A stretch of 37,751 nucleotides of DNA. It comes from JASGDB01 sp049841315 (GTDB lineage Bacteria > Bacteroidota > Bacteroidia > Flavobacteriales > Weeksellaceae). Below the pieces are notes generated by a model. The model saw nothing but the letters and a program-made list of their open reading frames with translations. It did not search any database and was not told the DNA's origin. The stretch is from contig JASGDB010000005.1 of the NCBI GenBank assembly GCA_049841315.1, positions 1-37,751 of the forward strand, in the 5' to 3' direction. A program made the translations under genes and the position numbers. Position 1 is the first letter of the stretch. Every line of letters starts with the position of its first letter. Shown here piece by piece: positions 22,998-31,851 of this stretch.

Positions 22998-24257
22998 ATG
23001 CGGGACAAGATTGTAGTTATCGGAGGAGGATTTGCAGGACTGCAGTTTGCCAGAACACTCAGCAATCAGACTGATAAAAAAGTGATTGTGATTGACAGGG
23101 TGAATCATCACATGTTCCAGCCTCTTTTCTATCAGGTGGCATGCGGGCGTATCGAGCCTTCCAATATTTCTTTTCCGTTCAGGAAAATTTTTCAGCGTTC
23201 CCGAAATGTGCAGTTCCGGATGACGGAAGTGCAACAAATCGTGCCGGAAGAAAGCAAAATCATCTGTTCGGAAGGAACTTTTACCTATGGCAAATTAGTG
23301 ATTGCAACCGGCTGTAAAACCAATTTCTTCGGAAACGAAAAAATGGAACGCCTGGCTTTCGGAATGAAAAATACGCAGGAAGCCATCAGTATCCGTAATC
23401 ATGTCCTTTTGACCTTTGAAAAACTCATTATCGAAAAAAGCCGCAGCGACGATGGAAACTGGAATATCGTCATCGTGGGAAGCGGTCCTACGGGCGTGGA
23501 ACTCGCAGGTGCTTTTGCGGAAATGAAAAAAGATATTCTTCCCCGCGACTATCCGCACATGAATTTCGATGATTTGAAAATTATATTGGTAAGCTCAACG
23601 GAAAAACCGCTGAATGTGATGAGCGAAGAAGCACAAACACAGTCGGAAGCCTATCTGAAACAGCTTGGCGTAGAATTTCTGAGCAGTAAAAGAGTAACGG
23701 ATTACGACGGCGACAGGGTTTTTCTGGAAAGCGGAGAATCCATTCCGTCCAACAACGTTATCTGGGCGGCGGGCGTAACAGGAAACACGATTCCCGGGCT
23801 GGAAAATGCCAAAATCGTGAAAAACCGCTATACCGTTGACCGATATAACCGCATAGAGGGTTATCCCGACATTTACGCCATAGGTGATATCGCCTATATG
23901 GAAACGCCAAAATATCCGCAGGGACATCCGCAGGTTGCCAACGTAGCGATTAATCAAGGTAAAAATCTTGCTAAAAATTTAAAAGCCAACGATAAAACAG
24001 AGTGGATAGAATATGAATATGAAGACCGGGGAAGCATGGCAACCATCGGAAAGCATCGTGCAGTGGTAGATTTGCCGAAATTCAGATTTCAGGGATTTTT
24101 TGCATGGTATTTCTGGATGTTTCTCCATTTGATGCTGATTCTTTCTGTGAGAAACAAAATCGCCATTTTCTTCAACTGGATGTGGAGCTATTTGAATAAA
24201 GATTCTTCGCTGAGGCTCATCATTCTTCCGACTAAAAAGAACAATACCGAACAATGA
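22998..24257 (+). CDS. ndh: Type II NADH:quinone dehydrogenase (NDH-2)
   Basis: This is a single-subunit, non-proton-pumping NADH dehydrogenase that passes electrons to menaquinone at the inner face of the membrane. It has 419 residues. The first Rossmann motif is VVIGGGFAGLQFARTL (FAD); the second is IVGSGPTGVELAGAFAEM (NADH). The quinone-side signature appears as VIWAAGVTGN and the second FAD motif as DIYAIGDIAYM. The C-terminus has an amphipathic, tryptophan-rich membrane-binding stretch (FFAWYFWMFLHLMLIL). It overlaps trmD by 4 nt (ATGA), so the two are translationally coupled. Confidence 0.92.
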   Translation: MRDKIVVIGGGFAGLQFARTLSNQTDKKVIVIDRVNHHMFQPLFYQVACGRIEPSNISFPFRKIFQRSRNVQFRMTEVQQIVPEESKIICSEGTFTYGKLVIATGCKTNFFGNEKMERLAFGMKNTQEAISIRNHVLLTFEKLIIEKSRSDDGNWNIVIVGSGPTGVELAGAFAEMKKDILPRDYPHMNFDDLKIILVSSTEKPLNVMSEEAQTQSEAYLKQLGVEFLSSKRVTDYDGDRVFLESGESIPSNNVIWAAGVTGNTIPGLENAKIVKNRYTVDRYNRIEGYPDIYAIGDIAYMETPKYPQGHPQVANVAINQGKNLAKNLKANDKTEWIEYEYEDRGSMATIGKHRAVVDLPKFRFQGFFAWYFWMFLHLMLILSVRNKIAIFFNWMWSYLNKDSSLRLIILPTKKNNTEQ

Positions 24258-24925
24258 GAATTGATATCATAAGCGTTCTCCCAGAACTGATGGAAAGCCC
24301 GTTCAAAACCTCCATTCTGAAACGTGCAATGGAAAAAGGACTGGCAGAAGTGCATTTTCATCAGCTCCGCGATTGGGCGAACAACAAGCATAAAAGAGTG
24401 GACGACGAACTCTACGGAGGCGGTGCCGGAATGGTGATGATGATAGAGCCGCTCGACCTCTGTATTTCCGAACTGAAATCTCAGCGGAGTTACGATGAAG
24501 TTATTTATTTAACTCCCGACGGAGAAACCCTCAACCAGAAAATCGCAAACACACTTTCCGTAAAGGAAAACCTGATTTTCCTCTGCGGACATTACAAAGG
24601 AATCGACCAGCGCGTGCGCGACCTGCATATCACAAAAGAAATCTCAATCGGTGATTATGTGCTTACAGGAGGAGAACTCGCTGCCTGCGTACTTGCCGAT
24701 TCTGTGATACGGCTTCTTCCCGGAGTTCTGAATGACGAAACCAGCGCACTTACGGACAGTTTTCAGGACGGACTGCTTTCTCCGCCCATTTACACAAGAC
24801 CCGAAGAATACAAAGGTCTCCGTGTTCCGGAAATCCTCCTGAGCGGAAATTTTCCTAAAATCGAGGAATGGCGCCATGAGCAGGCTCTTAAAATCACGAA
24901 AGAAAAAAGACCGGATTTGCTGTAA
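24254..24925 (+). CDS. trmD: tRNA (guanine37-N1)-methyltransferase TrmD
   Basis: TrmD methylates G37 next to the anticodon and prevents frameshifting. The 223-residue protein has the SPOUT trefoil-knot motifs: YLTPDGETLNQ, LICGHYKGIDQRV-like (LCGHYKGIDQR) and ISIGDYVLTGGELAACVLADSVIRLLPGVL. The N-terminus MRIDIISVLPELM is typical. The C-terminal part (GNFPKIEEWRHEQALKIT) is the short tRNA-binding domain. The ATG lies within the last codons of ndh. It is an essential or near-essential gene. Confidence 0.95.
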   Translation: MRIDIISVLPELMESPFKTSILKRAMEKGLAEVHFHQLRDWANNKHKRVDDELYGGGAGMVMMIEPLDLCISELKSQRSYDEVIYLTPDGETLNQKIANTLSVKENLIFLCGHYKGIDQRVRDLHITKEISIGDYVLTGGELAACVLADSVIRLLPGVLNDETSALTDSFQDGLLSPPIYTRPEEYKGLRVPEILLSGNFPKIEEWRHEQALKITKEKRPDLL

Positions 24926-24964
24926 AACTGCTGTTGTATAATTATTGTTGAACCTTAAATCTTA

Positions 24965-25906
24965 TTGATTTTGAAAGAACTTTTCATGTTCTACAATGTA
25001 GAAAACCTCTTCTGCCCTGACCCTGAAAAGGTTCACAAAACAGACCCTACTCCTTCCGGTCTTAGTAACTGGAATCAGTACCGATATTCCAACAAAATTC
25101 ATAAAATCGCACATGTTTTTGAGCTGGTAGAAGCACAGTACGGAATGCTCCCCGCCATTATCGGATTGGCTGAAATACAAGGAAAAGAAGTGCTGAAGGA
25201 TCTCCTGAATCGGGATGTTTTTCACAATTACGGCTATGTGCATTACGATTCTATGGACGAGCGGGGAATTGATGTTGCACTGCTTTACGACAAAAATAAA
25301 GTTCATATAGAATTTTCCGAACCGATTTCCTACACTTTCAAAATCGAAAACTCCGATGCCTACGATACTACACGAGATGTCCTTCATGCAAAAGTTCGTT
25401 TTTATGATGAAATTCTGAATGTTTTCGTTCTTCATCTTCCCTCAAAAAGAGAGCAGGACATCAACCGCCCGAAAAGAGCCCATATCCTCAAGGAAATAGG
25501 AAATAAAATCGGAAATCTTTTTACCGTCAAAAACGAAGCAGTGATTGTTTTGGGCGACTTCAATGAAAATCCCGACGATGAGATTATGAAAAATTTAACG
25601 TTTTACAAGGATTTTAATAAAATTTTAACTAATCCTTGGCTGGATTTGTATAAGAATAATAGTTTTTCTACGTTTCACTATAAAAGTGGTCTGCTTTTTG
25701 ACCAAATTTTGCTATCGGCTCAATTTTTTAAACCCGGTTTCTTATTTTCCTTTAGGAAAGCAAGTGTTTTTAATCCCGAAAAAATAAGCAGTTGGGACAG
25801 AAAATTTACCGGAAGACCCTTCAGAACGTATGCAGGAACGAGATATTTGGGAGGTTACAGCGACCATTTTCCTGTCATCACAGAATTGGAAAAAAATATT
25901 AATTAA
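24965..25906 (+). CDS. Endonuclease/exonuclease/phosphatase (EEP) family protein
   Basis: The 313-residue protein has the EEP fold of DNase I-like phosphoesterases. The landmarks are FYNVENLF near the N-terminus, GLAEIQG (metal-binding Glu), DERGIDVALLYDKNKV, VFVLHLPSKRE, VIVLGDFNENPDDE (GDFN motif) and, at the end, YSDHFPVITE with the catalytic SDH. The start is uncertain: TTG at 24965 or 24971 gives the first beta strand, while the first ATG (24986) begins right at FYNVENLF. The TTG start is more likely. There is no signal peptide. The substrate (nucleic acid or phospholipid-like) is not determinable. Confidence 0.85.
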   Translation: MILKELFMFYNVENLFCPDPEKVHKTDPTPSGLSNWNQYRYSNKIHKIAHVFELVEAQYGMLPAIIGLAEIQGKEVLKDLLNRDVFHNYGYVHYDSMDERGIDVALLYDKNKVHIEFSEPISYTFKIENSDAYDTTRDVLHAKVRFYDEILNVFVLHLPSKREQDINRPKRAHILKEIGNKIGNLFTVKNEAVIVLGDFNENPDDEIMKNLTFYKDFNKILTNPWLDLYKNNSFSTFHYKSGLLFDQILLSAQFFKPGFLFSFRKASVFNPEKISSWDRKFTGRPFRTYAGTRYLGGYSDHFPVITELEKNIN

Positions 25907-25936
25907 ACAAAGAAATAAAGATAAATATTAGAAGTT

Positions 25937-26407
25937 ATGAAAACAGAAACAAATGTAGGCTATCGCTTGGACGATATTGATAAGCAAATCGTCTATATGC
26001 TGATGGATAACGCTAAAACTTCATTAGCATACATCTCCAAACATGTGGGAATTTCCACAACAGCTGTACACCAGAGAATCAAAAAACTGGAACACGCCGG
26101 AGTTATTGAAAATTCCGTATCGTTTTTGAATCCTAAAAAAATCGGATATAAAGTTGTTTCTTTCATCGGAGTATTCCTCGACCAACCGAGCCATTATAAC
26201 GATGCCATCAAAGCACTGAATGACATTAATGAGGTGGTAGAAGCACACTACACAACCGGAAACTACACCATTTTCCTGAAAGTGCTTTGCAAAGACAACG
26301 ACCATCTGATGGCAATCCTGAACAAAATTCAGAAGCTGAAAGGAGTAACAAGAACGGAAACGTTTATCTCTCTGGAACAAAGCATCAACAGGCAATTAAA
26401 AGTCTGA
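25937..26407 (+). CDS. Lrp/AsnC family transcriptional regulator
   Basis: The 156-residue protein has an N-terminal winged helix-turn-helix (LAYISKHVGISTTAVHQRIKKLEHAGVI) followed by a RAM ligand-binding domain (VVSFIGVFLDQP..., VVEAHYTTGNYTIFLKVLCKD, LKGVTRTETFISLEQSI). It is probably a feast/famine-type regulator that senses an amino acid and forms octamers. The gene has a terminator (26434-26462). Targets cannot be deduced; an amino-acid metabolic gene would be normal. Confidence 0.93.
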   Translation: MKTETNVGYRLDDIDKQIVYMLMDNAKTSLAYISKHVGISTTAVHQRIKKLEHAGVIENSVSFLNPKKIGYKVVSFIGVFLDQPSHYNDAIKALNDINEVVEAHYTTGNYTIFLKVLCKDNDHLMAILNKIQKLKGVTRTETFISLEQSINRQLKV

Positions 26408-26433
26408 AAAAATTCAATACAGTATTGAAAAAG

Positions 26434-26462
26434 CACATTGCAGATTGTAATGTGTTTTTTTA
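26434..26462 (+). terminator. Terminator of the Lrp gene
   Basis: The stem CACATT/AATGTG is followed by eight T residues, about 25 nt after the stop. Confidence 0.75.
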
Positions 26463-26471
26463 CCTTTTCAG

Positions 26472-26520
26472 GGCAAACTCACACTTTTTCAATGACTTTT
26501 AGCAGATACTCGTTGTCATA
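26472..26520 (-). mobile_element. Solo 49-nt 3' end of an ISAs1-family transposase
   Basis: These 49 nt match 37220-37268 with one mismatch. On the minus strand they encode the last codons of an ISAs1-type transposase (YDNEYLLKVIEKV, stop) and the short non-coding end after them. Nothing else of the IS is present. The scrap sits between the lrp terminator and the groEL terminator. Confidence 0.8.
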
Positions 26521-26541
26521 ATTTAAAAAAGCGTATTCATA

Positions 26542-26573
26542 AAAAAACGTTCAGAATTTCTGAACGTTTTTTG
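26542..26573. terminator. Terminator downstream of groEL
   Basis: The stem AAAAACGTTCAGA/TCTGAACGTTTTT-like hairpin has flanking A and T runs and lies 47 nt beyond the groEL stop (minus strand). It can also serve the plus strand. Confidence 0.8.
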
Positions 26574-26619
26574 TTTATTGCTTCTGCTTACAGCGTAAAG
26601 CGTATTGCTTATAGCTTTT

Positions 26620-28245
26620 TTACATCATTCCCGGCATTCCGCCGCCCATCGGCATTGCAGGTTCGTCTTTTTTCACTTCTGTGATGACACATTCAGTGGT
26701 CAGTAACATTCCGGCAACAGATGCTGCGTTTTCAAGGGCAACTCTCGTTACTTTTGTCGGGTCGATAATTCCGGCTTCAAGCATATTCACATATTCGTCG
26801 GATTTTGCGTTGTAACCGAAATCGCCTTTTCCTTCCGCTACTTTCGCTACGATTACGGAACCTTCTCCGCCTGCGTTGGCAACGATTTGTCTTAGTGGTT
26901 CTTCAATCGCTCTTTTCACGATTTTGATACCGGTATTTTCGTCCTGATTTCCTCCGGAAACATTATCCAGAGAAGCGATTGCTCTTACCAAAGCAACACC
27001 TCCTCCTGCAACGATTCCTTCTTCAACAGCGGCTCTTGTTGCGTGAAGTGCATCATCAACACGGTCCTTTTTCTCTTTCATTTCCACTTCGGAAGCGGCA
27101 CCAACGTAAAGAACGGCAACTCCGCCTGCTAATTTAGCCAGTCTTTCCTGCAATTTTTCTCTGTCGTAGTCGGAAGTTGTAGTTTCCATTTGAGCTTTGA
27201 TTTGTGCTACTCTTCCTTTGATTTTCGCTTCATCTCCGCCTCCGTTTACAATTGTTGTGTTGTCTTTGTCGATAGAAACTTTTTCGGCAGTTCCCAACAT
27301 ATCCAAAGTAATGTTCTCCATTGTGAAGCCTTGCTCTTCGGAGATTACCTGTCCTCCTGTCAAAATTGCGATATCTTCCAGCATTGCTTTTCTTCTGTCC
27401 CCGAATCCCGGTGCTTTTACGGCAGCGATTTTCAGAGAACCTCTCAATTTATTTACCACCAAAGTTGCCAGTGCTTCTCCTTCTACTTCCTCAGAAATGA
27501 TTAAAAGGGATTTTCCGCCTTGTGCAACCGGTTCAAGAACAGGAAGCAATTCCTTCATTGAAGAGATTTTTTTCTCTACCAAAAGAATGTATGGATTGTC
27601 TAATTCCGCAACCATTTTTTCAGGATTTGTTACGAAATAAGGTGACTGATACCCTCTGTCAAACTGCATTCCTTCCACAACATCAACAGTTGTATCAATT
27701 CCTTTTGCTTCTTCAACAGTGATTACGCCTTCTTTTCCCACTTTTCCGAATGCTTCTGCGATTAATGAACCAATCGTTTCATCGTTGTTTGCTGAAACAG
27801 ATGCTACTTGTTTGATTTTATCGTTTTTGTCTCCAACGGTCTGAGATTGAGATTTCAAATTTTCAACAACAGTCGTTACCGCTTTGTCGATTCCTCTTTT
27901 CAAATCCATTGGGTTTGCACCTGCTGCTACGTTTTTCAGACCTTCTCTTACGATTGCCTGAGCCAGAACCGTTGCGGTAGTGGTTCCGTCACCTGCAATG
28001 TCGTTGGTTTTGGAAGCCACTTCTTTTACCATTTGTGCTCCCATATTTTCCACTCTGTCCTCAAGCTCGATTTCCTTTGCTACGGAAACTCCGTCTTTGG
28101 TAACGTGCGGTGCACCGAAAGATTTTTCGATAACTACGTTTCTTCCTTTCGGACCTAATGTTACTTTTACTGCATTTGCCAATGCGTCAACCCCTCTTTT
28201 CAGGGCGTCTCTTGATTCAATGTCGAATTTTATTTCTTTTGCCAT
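26620..28245 (-). CDS. groEL: Chaperonin GroEL (Hsp60)
   Basis: The 541-residue ATP-dependent chaperonin forms the 14-mer folding chamber. It starts MAKEIKFDIESRDALKRGVD, carries TLGPKGRNVVIEKSFGAPHVTKDG and the ATPase motif GDGTTTATVLAQAI, and ends in the glycine/methionine tail MPMGGGMPGMM. The length is normal. It follows groES by 101 nt in the same direction, so they form the usual groESL pair. The spacer holds a small imperfect direct repeat (GTATTAATGTATTAGTGTA). No CIRCE operator was seen. Confidence 0.98.
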   Translation of the reverse strand: MAKEIKFDIESRDALKRGVDALANAVKVTLGPKGRNVVIEKSFGAPHVTKDGVSVAKEIELEDRVENMGAQMVKEVASKTNDIAGDGTTTATVLAQAIVREGLKNVAAGANPMDLKRGIDKAVTTVVENLKSQSQTVGDKNDKIKQVASVSANNDETIGSLIAEAFGKVGKEGVITVEEAKGIDTTVDVVEGMQFDRGYQSPYFVTNPEKMVAELDNPYILLVEKKISSMKELLPVLEPVAQGGKSLLIISEEVEGEALATLVVNKLRGSLKIAAVKAPGFGDRRKAMLEDIAILTGGQVISEEQGFTMENITLDMLGTAEKVSIDKDNTTIVNGGGDEAKIKGRVAQIKAQMETTTSDYDREKLQERLAKLAGGVAVLYVGAASEVEMKEKKDRVDDALHATRAAVEEGIVAGGGVALVRAIASLDNVSGGNQDENTGIKIVKRAIEEPLRQIVANAGGEGSVIVAKVAEGKGDFGYNAKSDEYVNMLEAGIIDPTKVTRVALENAASVAGMLLTTECVITEVKKDEPAMPMGGGMPGMM

Positions 28246-28346
28246 TTTTTTGTTGTATTAATGTATTAGTGTATAATGTATTAATGTAAAATTGGTATTC
28301 CGGAAAAAATCATTTTACGTGAATACATTTTACTTTTTACAATTTT

Positions 28347-28625
28347 TTATCCGATAATTCCCAATAAATCAGATTCCTTTACGATAAGATAATCCTTTCC
28401 GTCCAGTTTCAGTTCCGTTCCGGAATATTTGCCGTAAAGCACTTTGTCGCCTGCTTTTACCGTAAGAGGTTCGTCTTTTTTTCCGTTACCAACGGCTACT
28501 ACAGTTCCTTCCTGTGGTTTTTCTTTTGCCGTATCCGGAATGATGATTCCTGAAGCGGTTTTTGTTTCGGCAGGAGTTGGTTCTACCAAAACTCTGTCTG
28601 CTAATGGTTTAAAGTTTACTGACAT
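28347..28625 (-). CDS. groES: Co-chaperonin GroES (Hsp10)
   Basis: The 92-residue partner of GroEL caps the folding chamber. The sequence FKPLADRVLVEP, the mobile loop around ETKTASGIIIPDTAKEKPQEG, and the end VLYGKYSGTELKLDGKDYLIVKESDLLGII are typical. It is first of the groESL pair. No CIRCE inverted repeat and no perfect TAnnTTTG were found upstream; a GCATAAAGTTGG stretch on the minus strand about 45-60 nt upstream is a weak candidate promoter. Confidence 0.98.
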   Translation of the reverse strand: MSVNFKPLADRVLVEPTPAETKTASGIIIPDTAKEKPQEGTVVAVGNGKKDEPLTVKAGDKVLYGKYSGTELKLDGKDYLIVKESDLLGIIG

Positions 28626-28677
28626 ATTACTATAATTTTTAATTGTTATTCTGCCTCTGTTTTCTCCAACTTTATGC

Positions 28678-28716
28678 CAAGCGAATTACGAATTGTGAAT
28701 TACGAATTACGAGTTA
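28678..28716. repeat. Short tandem GAATTACGAATT-type repeat
   Basis: Three to four imperfect copies of the unit GAATTACGAATT/GTGAATTACGAA follow one another in the gap upstream of groES. The function is unknown. Confidence 0.5.
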
Positions 28717-28860
28717 ATTTTGGCAGATTTTCATTTTTTGATGTGAAATTTTGGCAGAAATTACATCAGCAGAAAGAAAAAATTCCGGGAAAAACCAATA
28801 TCAAAAGTGATAGATTTTTCCGGAATTTGAGCTGTCTTAAATGTGTTTTTTTCTTGCAGA

Positions 28861-29751
28861 TTATTTTTTCTTTTTATTCAGGCTATTGTAAATGTTGTGG
28901 ATAAGTCCGTCTGCCACGGAAATTTTCGGAACGTGAATTTTCCCGATATTTCCCCAATTCAGTATGTTGTTGTATATCATCAGAGCCGGAACGAGCACAT
29001 CTGCGCGGTCTTCGCGGATGCTGTATTTCACCATTCTTTCTTTCACGCTCAGGCTGTTGGTTTCTTTGAAGAATTTTTTAAGGTAAGATGCGGACATCGG
29101 TTTTCCGTCTTTGGTTCTGCTCATGGAAAACAGTTTGTTGATGTTTCCACCTGAACCAATGGCTACCACAGGTTTTTTGCTGGTGATTTTATTTTTGATT
29201 TCGTCTTTCATTTCTTTCCAGTGGGCATCGGTTACCAGATTATTGATGATTCTGATGGTTCCGATATTGAAAGAATGTTTGTATTTCAGCTTGCCGTTTT
29301 CATAAAATGTGAGTTCCGTAGAACCACCGCCAACGTCGATGTATAGATAGGCAGAGTTTTTGTCAAGCCCTTCTGCCACGTGGTTTTCGTAAATCAGCGT
29401 GGCTTCTTCGTCTCCGGAAATGATTTCGATGTTGATGCCTGAAGTTTTTTTCACTTCCTTGATGATTTTCTGTCCGTTTTTGGCATCTCTCATGGCGGAA
29501 GTTGCGCAAGCGCGGTAATGTTCCACGTTATAAATTTTCATCAAGTCGCTGAAGATTTTCATGGAATCTATCACCATTTTTTCGCGTTCGGCACCGATTT
29601 CTCCTTTCGTAAAAACATCCATTCCCAAGCGCAGCGGGATTCTCAAAAGATTGAGCTTGATGAATTCTGTTTTGCTTTTGGGAGCTGTTTTTACTTCGTT
29701 TATCAGCAGTCTTGCTGCATTACTTCCGATGTCTATGGCTGCAATAATCAT
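28861..29751 (-). CDS. Ppx/GppA-family phosphatase (exopolyphosphatase-like)
   Basis: This is an actin-fold phosphatase domain of about 296 residues, smaller than E. coli Ppx (513) because it lacks the C-terminal HD domain. The phosphate-1 motif is IAAIDIGSNAARLLI, with SNAAR in place of the usual SNSFH. The phosphate-2 motif is LYIDVGGGSTELTFY, and an AIGSGGNINKL adenosine-type motif follows. An in-frame ATG at 29778 is possible, but MIIAAIDIGSN at 29751 is the natural start. It would remove terminal phosphate from polyphosphate or pppGpp; the exact substrate is not determinable. Confidence 0.9.
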   Translation of the reverse strand: MIIAAIDIGSNAARLLINEVKTAPKSKTEFIKLNLLRIPLRLGMDVFTKGEIGAEREKMVIDSMKIFSDLMKIYNVEHYRACATSAMRDAKNGQKIIKEVKKTSGINIEIISGDEEATLIYENHVAEGLDKNSAYLYIDVGGGSTELTFYENGKLKYKHSFNIGTIRIINNLVTDAHWKEMKDEIKNKITSKKPVVAIGSGGNINKLFSMSRTKDGKPMSASYLKKFFKETNSLSVKERMVKYSIREDRADVLVPALMIYNNILNWGNIGKIHVPKISVADGLIHNIYNSLNKKKK

Positions 29752-29830
29752 GGTAGAAATGATTTTAATGAAATTCAAAGTTCGGAAAAAAATTTAGAAA
29801 CAACGCCAGAAAACGGTCATTTTTCCTGAA

Positions 29831-30266
29831 TTAGTCGCTCCTTAATAGAACGGTTTTACATCTAAAGCAGTAAATTTAGGAAGTAAATTTAGCCGGAATA
29901 TGATGAATAAAAAATAGTCCAAAATATATTTCAATCATCTTTTTCAAAAACCAAGCGGTTGCTGCCATAAAAGGATTCATTTGAGGGACGTTTTCTCCCC
30001 AAAAAAATCTAAAGTCGTTTTCAGATGTCCGATAATCGGCTCTATTGCCGCTCTGGTTCTGGATTTACTGCGTTTTGTTTTTTTTTTTTGCATAATATTG
30101 CATCGGTCGGGAAAGTCGTATTATTTTATCTCGTTGTTTTTATTGTTTTTTTGTCTCGATGAATACTTCGTATTTCCTGGACTGTCGTGTCAGATAAAAC
30201 AAATTTGGATATCTTATTTATTTAACTAATAATCAAATAGTTGATGTGTTTTTAAGGAGCGACTAT
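29831..30266 (-). mobile_element. Decayed IS5-type insertion sequence with terminal inverted repeats
   Basis: The element is bounded by perfect 14-bp inverted repeats, TAGTCGCTCCTTAA at 29832-29845 and TTAAGGAGCGACTA at 30252-30265. Inside, the minus strand still reads pieces of an IS5-type DDE transposase: SDTTVQE, then (after an A-rich interruption at 30123-30173) NTTFPTDAILC, then RTRAAIEPIIGHLKTTLDFF, and in a shifted frame GENVPQMNPFMAATAW...LKKM. The N-terminal half is missing and stops and shifts are present, so it is inactive. It fills most of the gap 29752-30306. A plus-strand open frame at 29981-30229 is its antisense. Confidence 0.8.
30123..30173 (-). repeat. Short A-rich insertion inside the IS5-type transposase (copy C)
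   Basis: On the minus strand, between the codons for DTTVQE and NTTFPTDA, about 48-51 extra nt begin ATACGAAGTATTCATCGA, continue A-rich and contain AACGAGATAA. They shift or stop the frame. The segment is similar to two insertions in the ISAs1 remnant (37437-37485, 37646-37695). Confidence 0.6.
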
Positions 30267-30306
30267 TTAACTCAATCTTTGTGTTTATTTTTATTTTAAA
30301 ATTTTA

Positions 30307-31110
30307 TTAAAACGCTGATTTCCACTGTTCCACCATTTGAAAAAATCGTTTGTTTTCAAAGGTTTTGTTTCGGATTTTTTTTACGGGAAAAATTCCTTTT
30401 TCATCGGAAATCAGCAGGATTTCGTCGGCTTTCTGGCTTTCAAAGGCAATCATTTCCGACGGTTCTACTTCTGCGAGATTATTTTTATGAACATACGTGA
30501 TGAAGTTTTCCATTAAAGGAGAAATGTACGCACCTTCCGTCTGCTTCGGGACTTTCAGGGATTTTCCTTCCAGAAAAAGGAGGTTTCCGCTGATGCTTCT
30601 TGCGATTCTTTTGGAGGGATTGAGCAAAATCACATCATCCAAATCGTTTTCTCGGGCATAAATTTCTGCATACATATTTTCAGGACAGTGAACACGGATA
30701 TTGCTTAAAAGATGAGTGTTGACACTGATTTCTTTAATCAAATCCATTTCAATTCCCTGCCGGAATGTGAGAACGTCTTCCTTTTCCTCAACATCAAAAT
30801 AAAAAGAAACCTCCGATTTATAAAGCGGTTTTTCGCCTTTTTCGCGATACGCCATAAAAGTGATGATTCCGTTTCCAATCCCTTTATTGATGAGGTTTTC
30901 CGTAAAAAGATTCTGGAAATATTCAAGCGTATAGGAAAGCGGAATATTCATTCTCATTTTCCGCATTGAAGCCATGAGGAAGAAATAACATTCCTCCGCC
31001 ATAATCAGTTGAGAATTTCTGATAAAAAAAAATACTTTCACCGCATCACCGTACAAAAACGCACGGTTTAACGGACTGAAATTATCTGATGTAAAAACAG
31101 GTTTGTTCAA
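30307..31110 (-). CDS. Aminotransferase class IV homologue, possibly without its catalytic lysine
   Basis: The 267-residue protein has the fold-type IV layout seen in 4-amino-4-deoxychorismate lyase (PabC) and branched-chain aminotransferases. Similar segments are FLYGDAVKVFFFIRN near the start, AEIYARENDLDDVILLNPSKRIARSISGNLLFL (the region of E. coli PabC with ADEALVLDSEGWVTE) and SPLMENFI. At the position where PabC has its PLP lysine (GLKTLNR), this protein reads HLLSNIRVHCPEN, with no lysine. It may therefore be a non-PLP relative or use a shifted lysine. It is separate from the START-like gene. Confidence 0.75.
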   Translation of the reverse strand: MNKPVFTSDNFSPLNRAFLYGDAVKVFFFIRNSQLIMAEECYFFLMASMRKMRMNIPLSYTLEYFQNLFTENLINKGIGNGIITFMAYREKGEKPLYKSEVSFYFDVEEKEDVLTFRQGIEMDLIKEISVNTHLLSNIRVHCPENMYAEIYARENDLDDVILLNPSKRIARSISGNLLFLEGKSLKVPKQTEGAYISPLMENFITYVHKNNLAEVEPSEMIAFESQKADEILLISDEKGIFPVKKIRNKTFENKRFFQMVEQWKSAF

Positions 31111-31251
31111 AATGAAAATTTAAAATTGACTTTATAATTTCCTCACCCCTAACCCCTCTCCAAAGGAGAAGGCAACTGATAGGAAACGCAAAATTTAATA
31201 ATTAATTTGATTAAAAAAAATGAACGAAAAAATTCGTTCATTAGGTTTGAT

Positions 31252-31638
31252 TTATGAAGCTCCGAGCTTGATGCGGAGATTCTCGATGAGGTTTTCCCAA
31301 TACAGCCGGTTTTCATGTTCGTCTTCGGGTTCACAAAAATCGGTGATGTTCAGGGAAAGGTCTTCGGTAATTTCATCGATTACGATGGTCATTTCGAAGT
31401 AATTTTTGGTTCCTTCATCTTCTTCCCAACGGAAACGGACAAAACTTTCAGGCTTATAACGAATAAGCGTTGCTTTTTCTTCAGGACCGCCTCCCCAGCT
31501 GAAATAGAAATCATCACCTTTTTCCACCACTTCATCCGCAAACCATTCGGAGAGTCCTTCCGCACTCGCCAGATATTCATACAAAATCTCCGAAAGACAA
31601 TGCATCGCAAATTCATACTGCACTTTCTGCTTCGTCAT
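31252..31638 (-). CDS. START-like/AHSA1-type small domain protein
   Basis: The 129-residue protein has the SRPBCC-type layout: an N-terminal helix region (FAMHCLSEILYEYLASAEGLSEWFADEV), alternating beta strands rich in acidic residues (DFYFSWGGGPEEKATLIRY), and a C-terminal helix (RLYWENLIENLRIKLGAS). The ATG at 31638 (MTKQKVQYEF) fits better than the one at 31659. It probably binds a hydrophobic ligand or acts as a co-chaperone-like protein. No enzymatic motif is visible. Confidence 0.82.
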   Translation of the reverse strand: MTKQKVQYEFAMHCLSEILYEYLASAEGLSEWFADEVVEKGDDFYFSWGGGPEEKATLIRYKPESFVRFRWEEDEGTKNYFEMTIVIDEITEDLSLNITDFCEPEDEHENRLYWENLIENLRIKLGAS

Positions 31639-31795
31639 ATTATTTCTATTAAAACGCACGCAATATATAAATTAATTTCTTAAAAAACCAATTCCTAAAA
31701 ACTAATTTTTAGCAGTCCTTCTGCAGGATGCCTGTATATCAGCAAAAGAGAAAAATTAAAAAGTTTTTTTTGAATTTTGATCTGTATGAAGAATA

Positions 31796-31828
31796 AACCC
31801 TTTCAGAGTTCAAAACTCTGAAAGGGTT
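31796..31828. terminator. Strong hairpin downstream of the aldehyde dehydrogenase gene
   Basis: The stem AACCCTTTCAGAGTT/AACTCTGAAAGGGTT, 15 bp with a 3-nt loop, lies 24 nt beyond the minus-strand stop. Confidence 0.8.
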
Positions 31829-31851
31829 GCATATTATATCATCTTAAAATT

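Noticed and set aside
28626..28690. Sigma-54-like TGGCA/TTGGA sequence or CIRCE operator upstream of groES
   Set aside because: The spacing between the two blocks is 4 nt rather than 5 and the second block lacks GC. No inverted repeat of the CIRCE type is present.
29981..30229. 82-codon plus-strand open frame
   Set aside because: It is the antisense of an IS5-type transposase remnant whose minus-strand motifs are recognisable.
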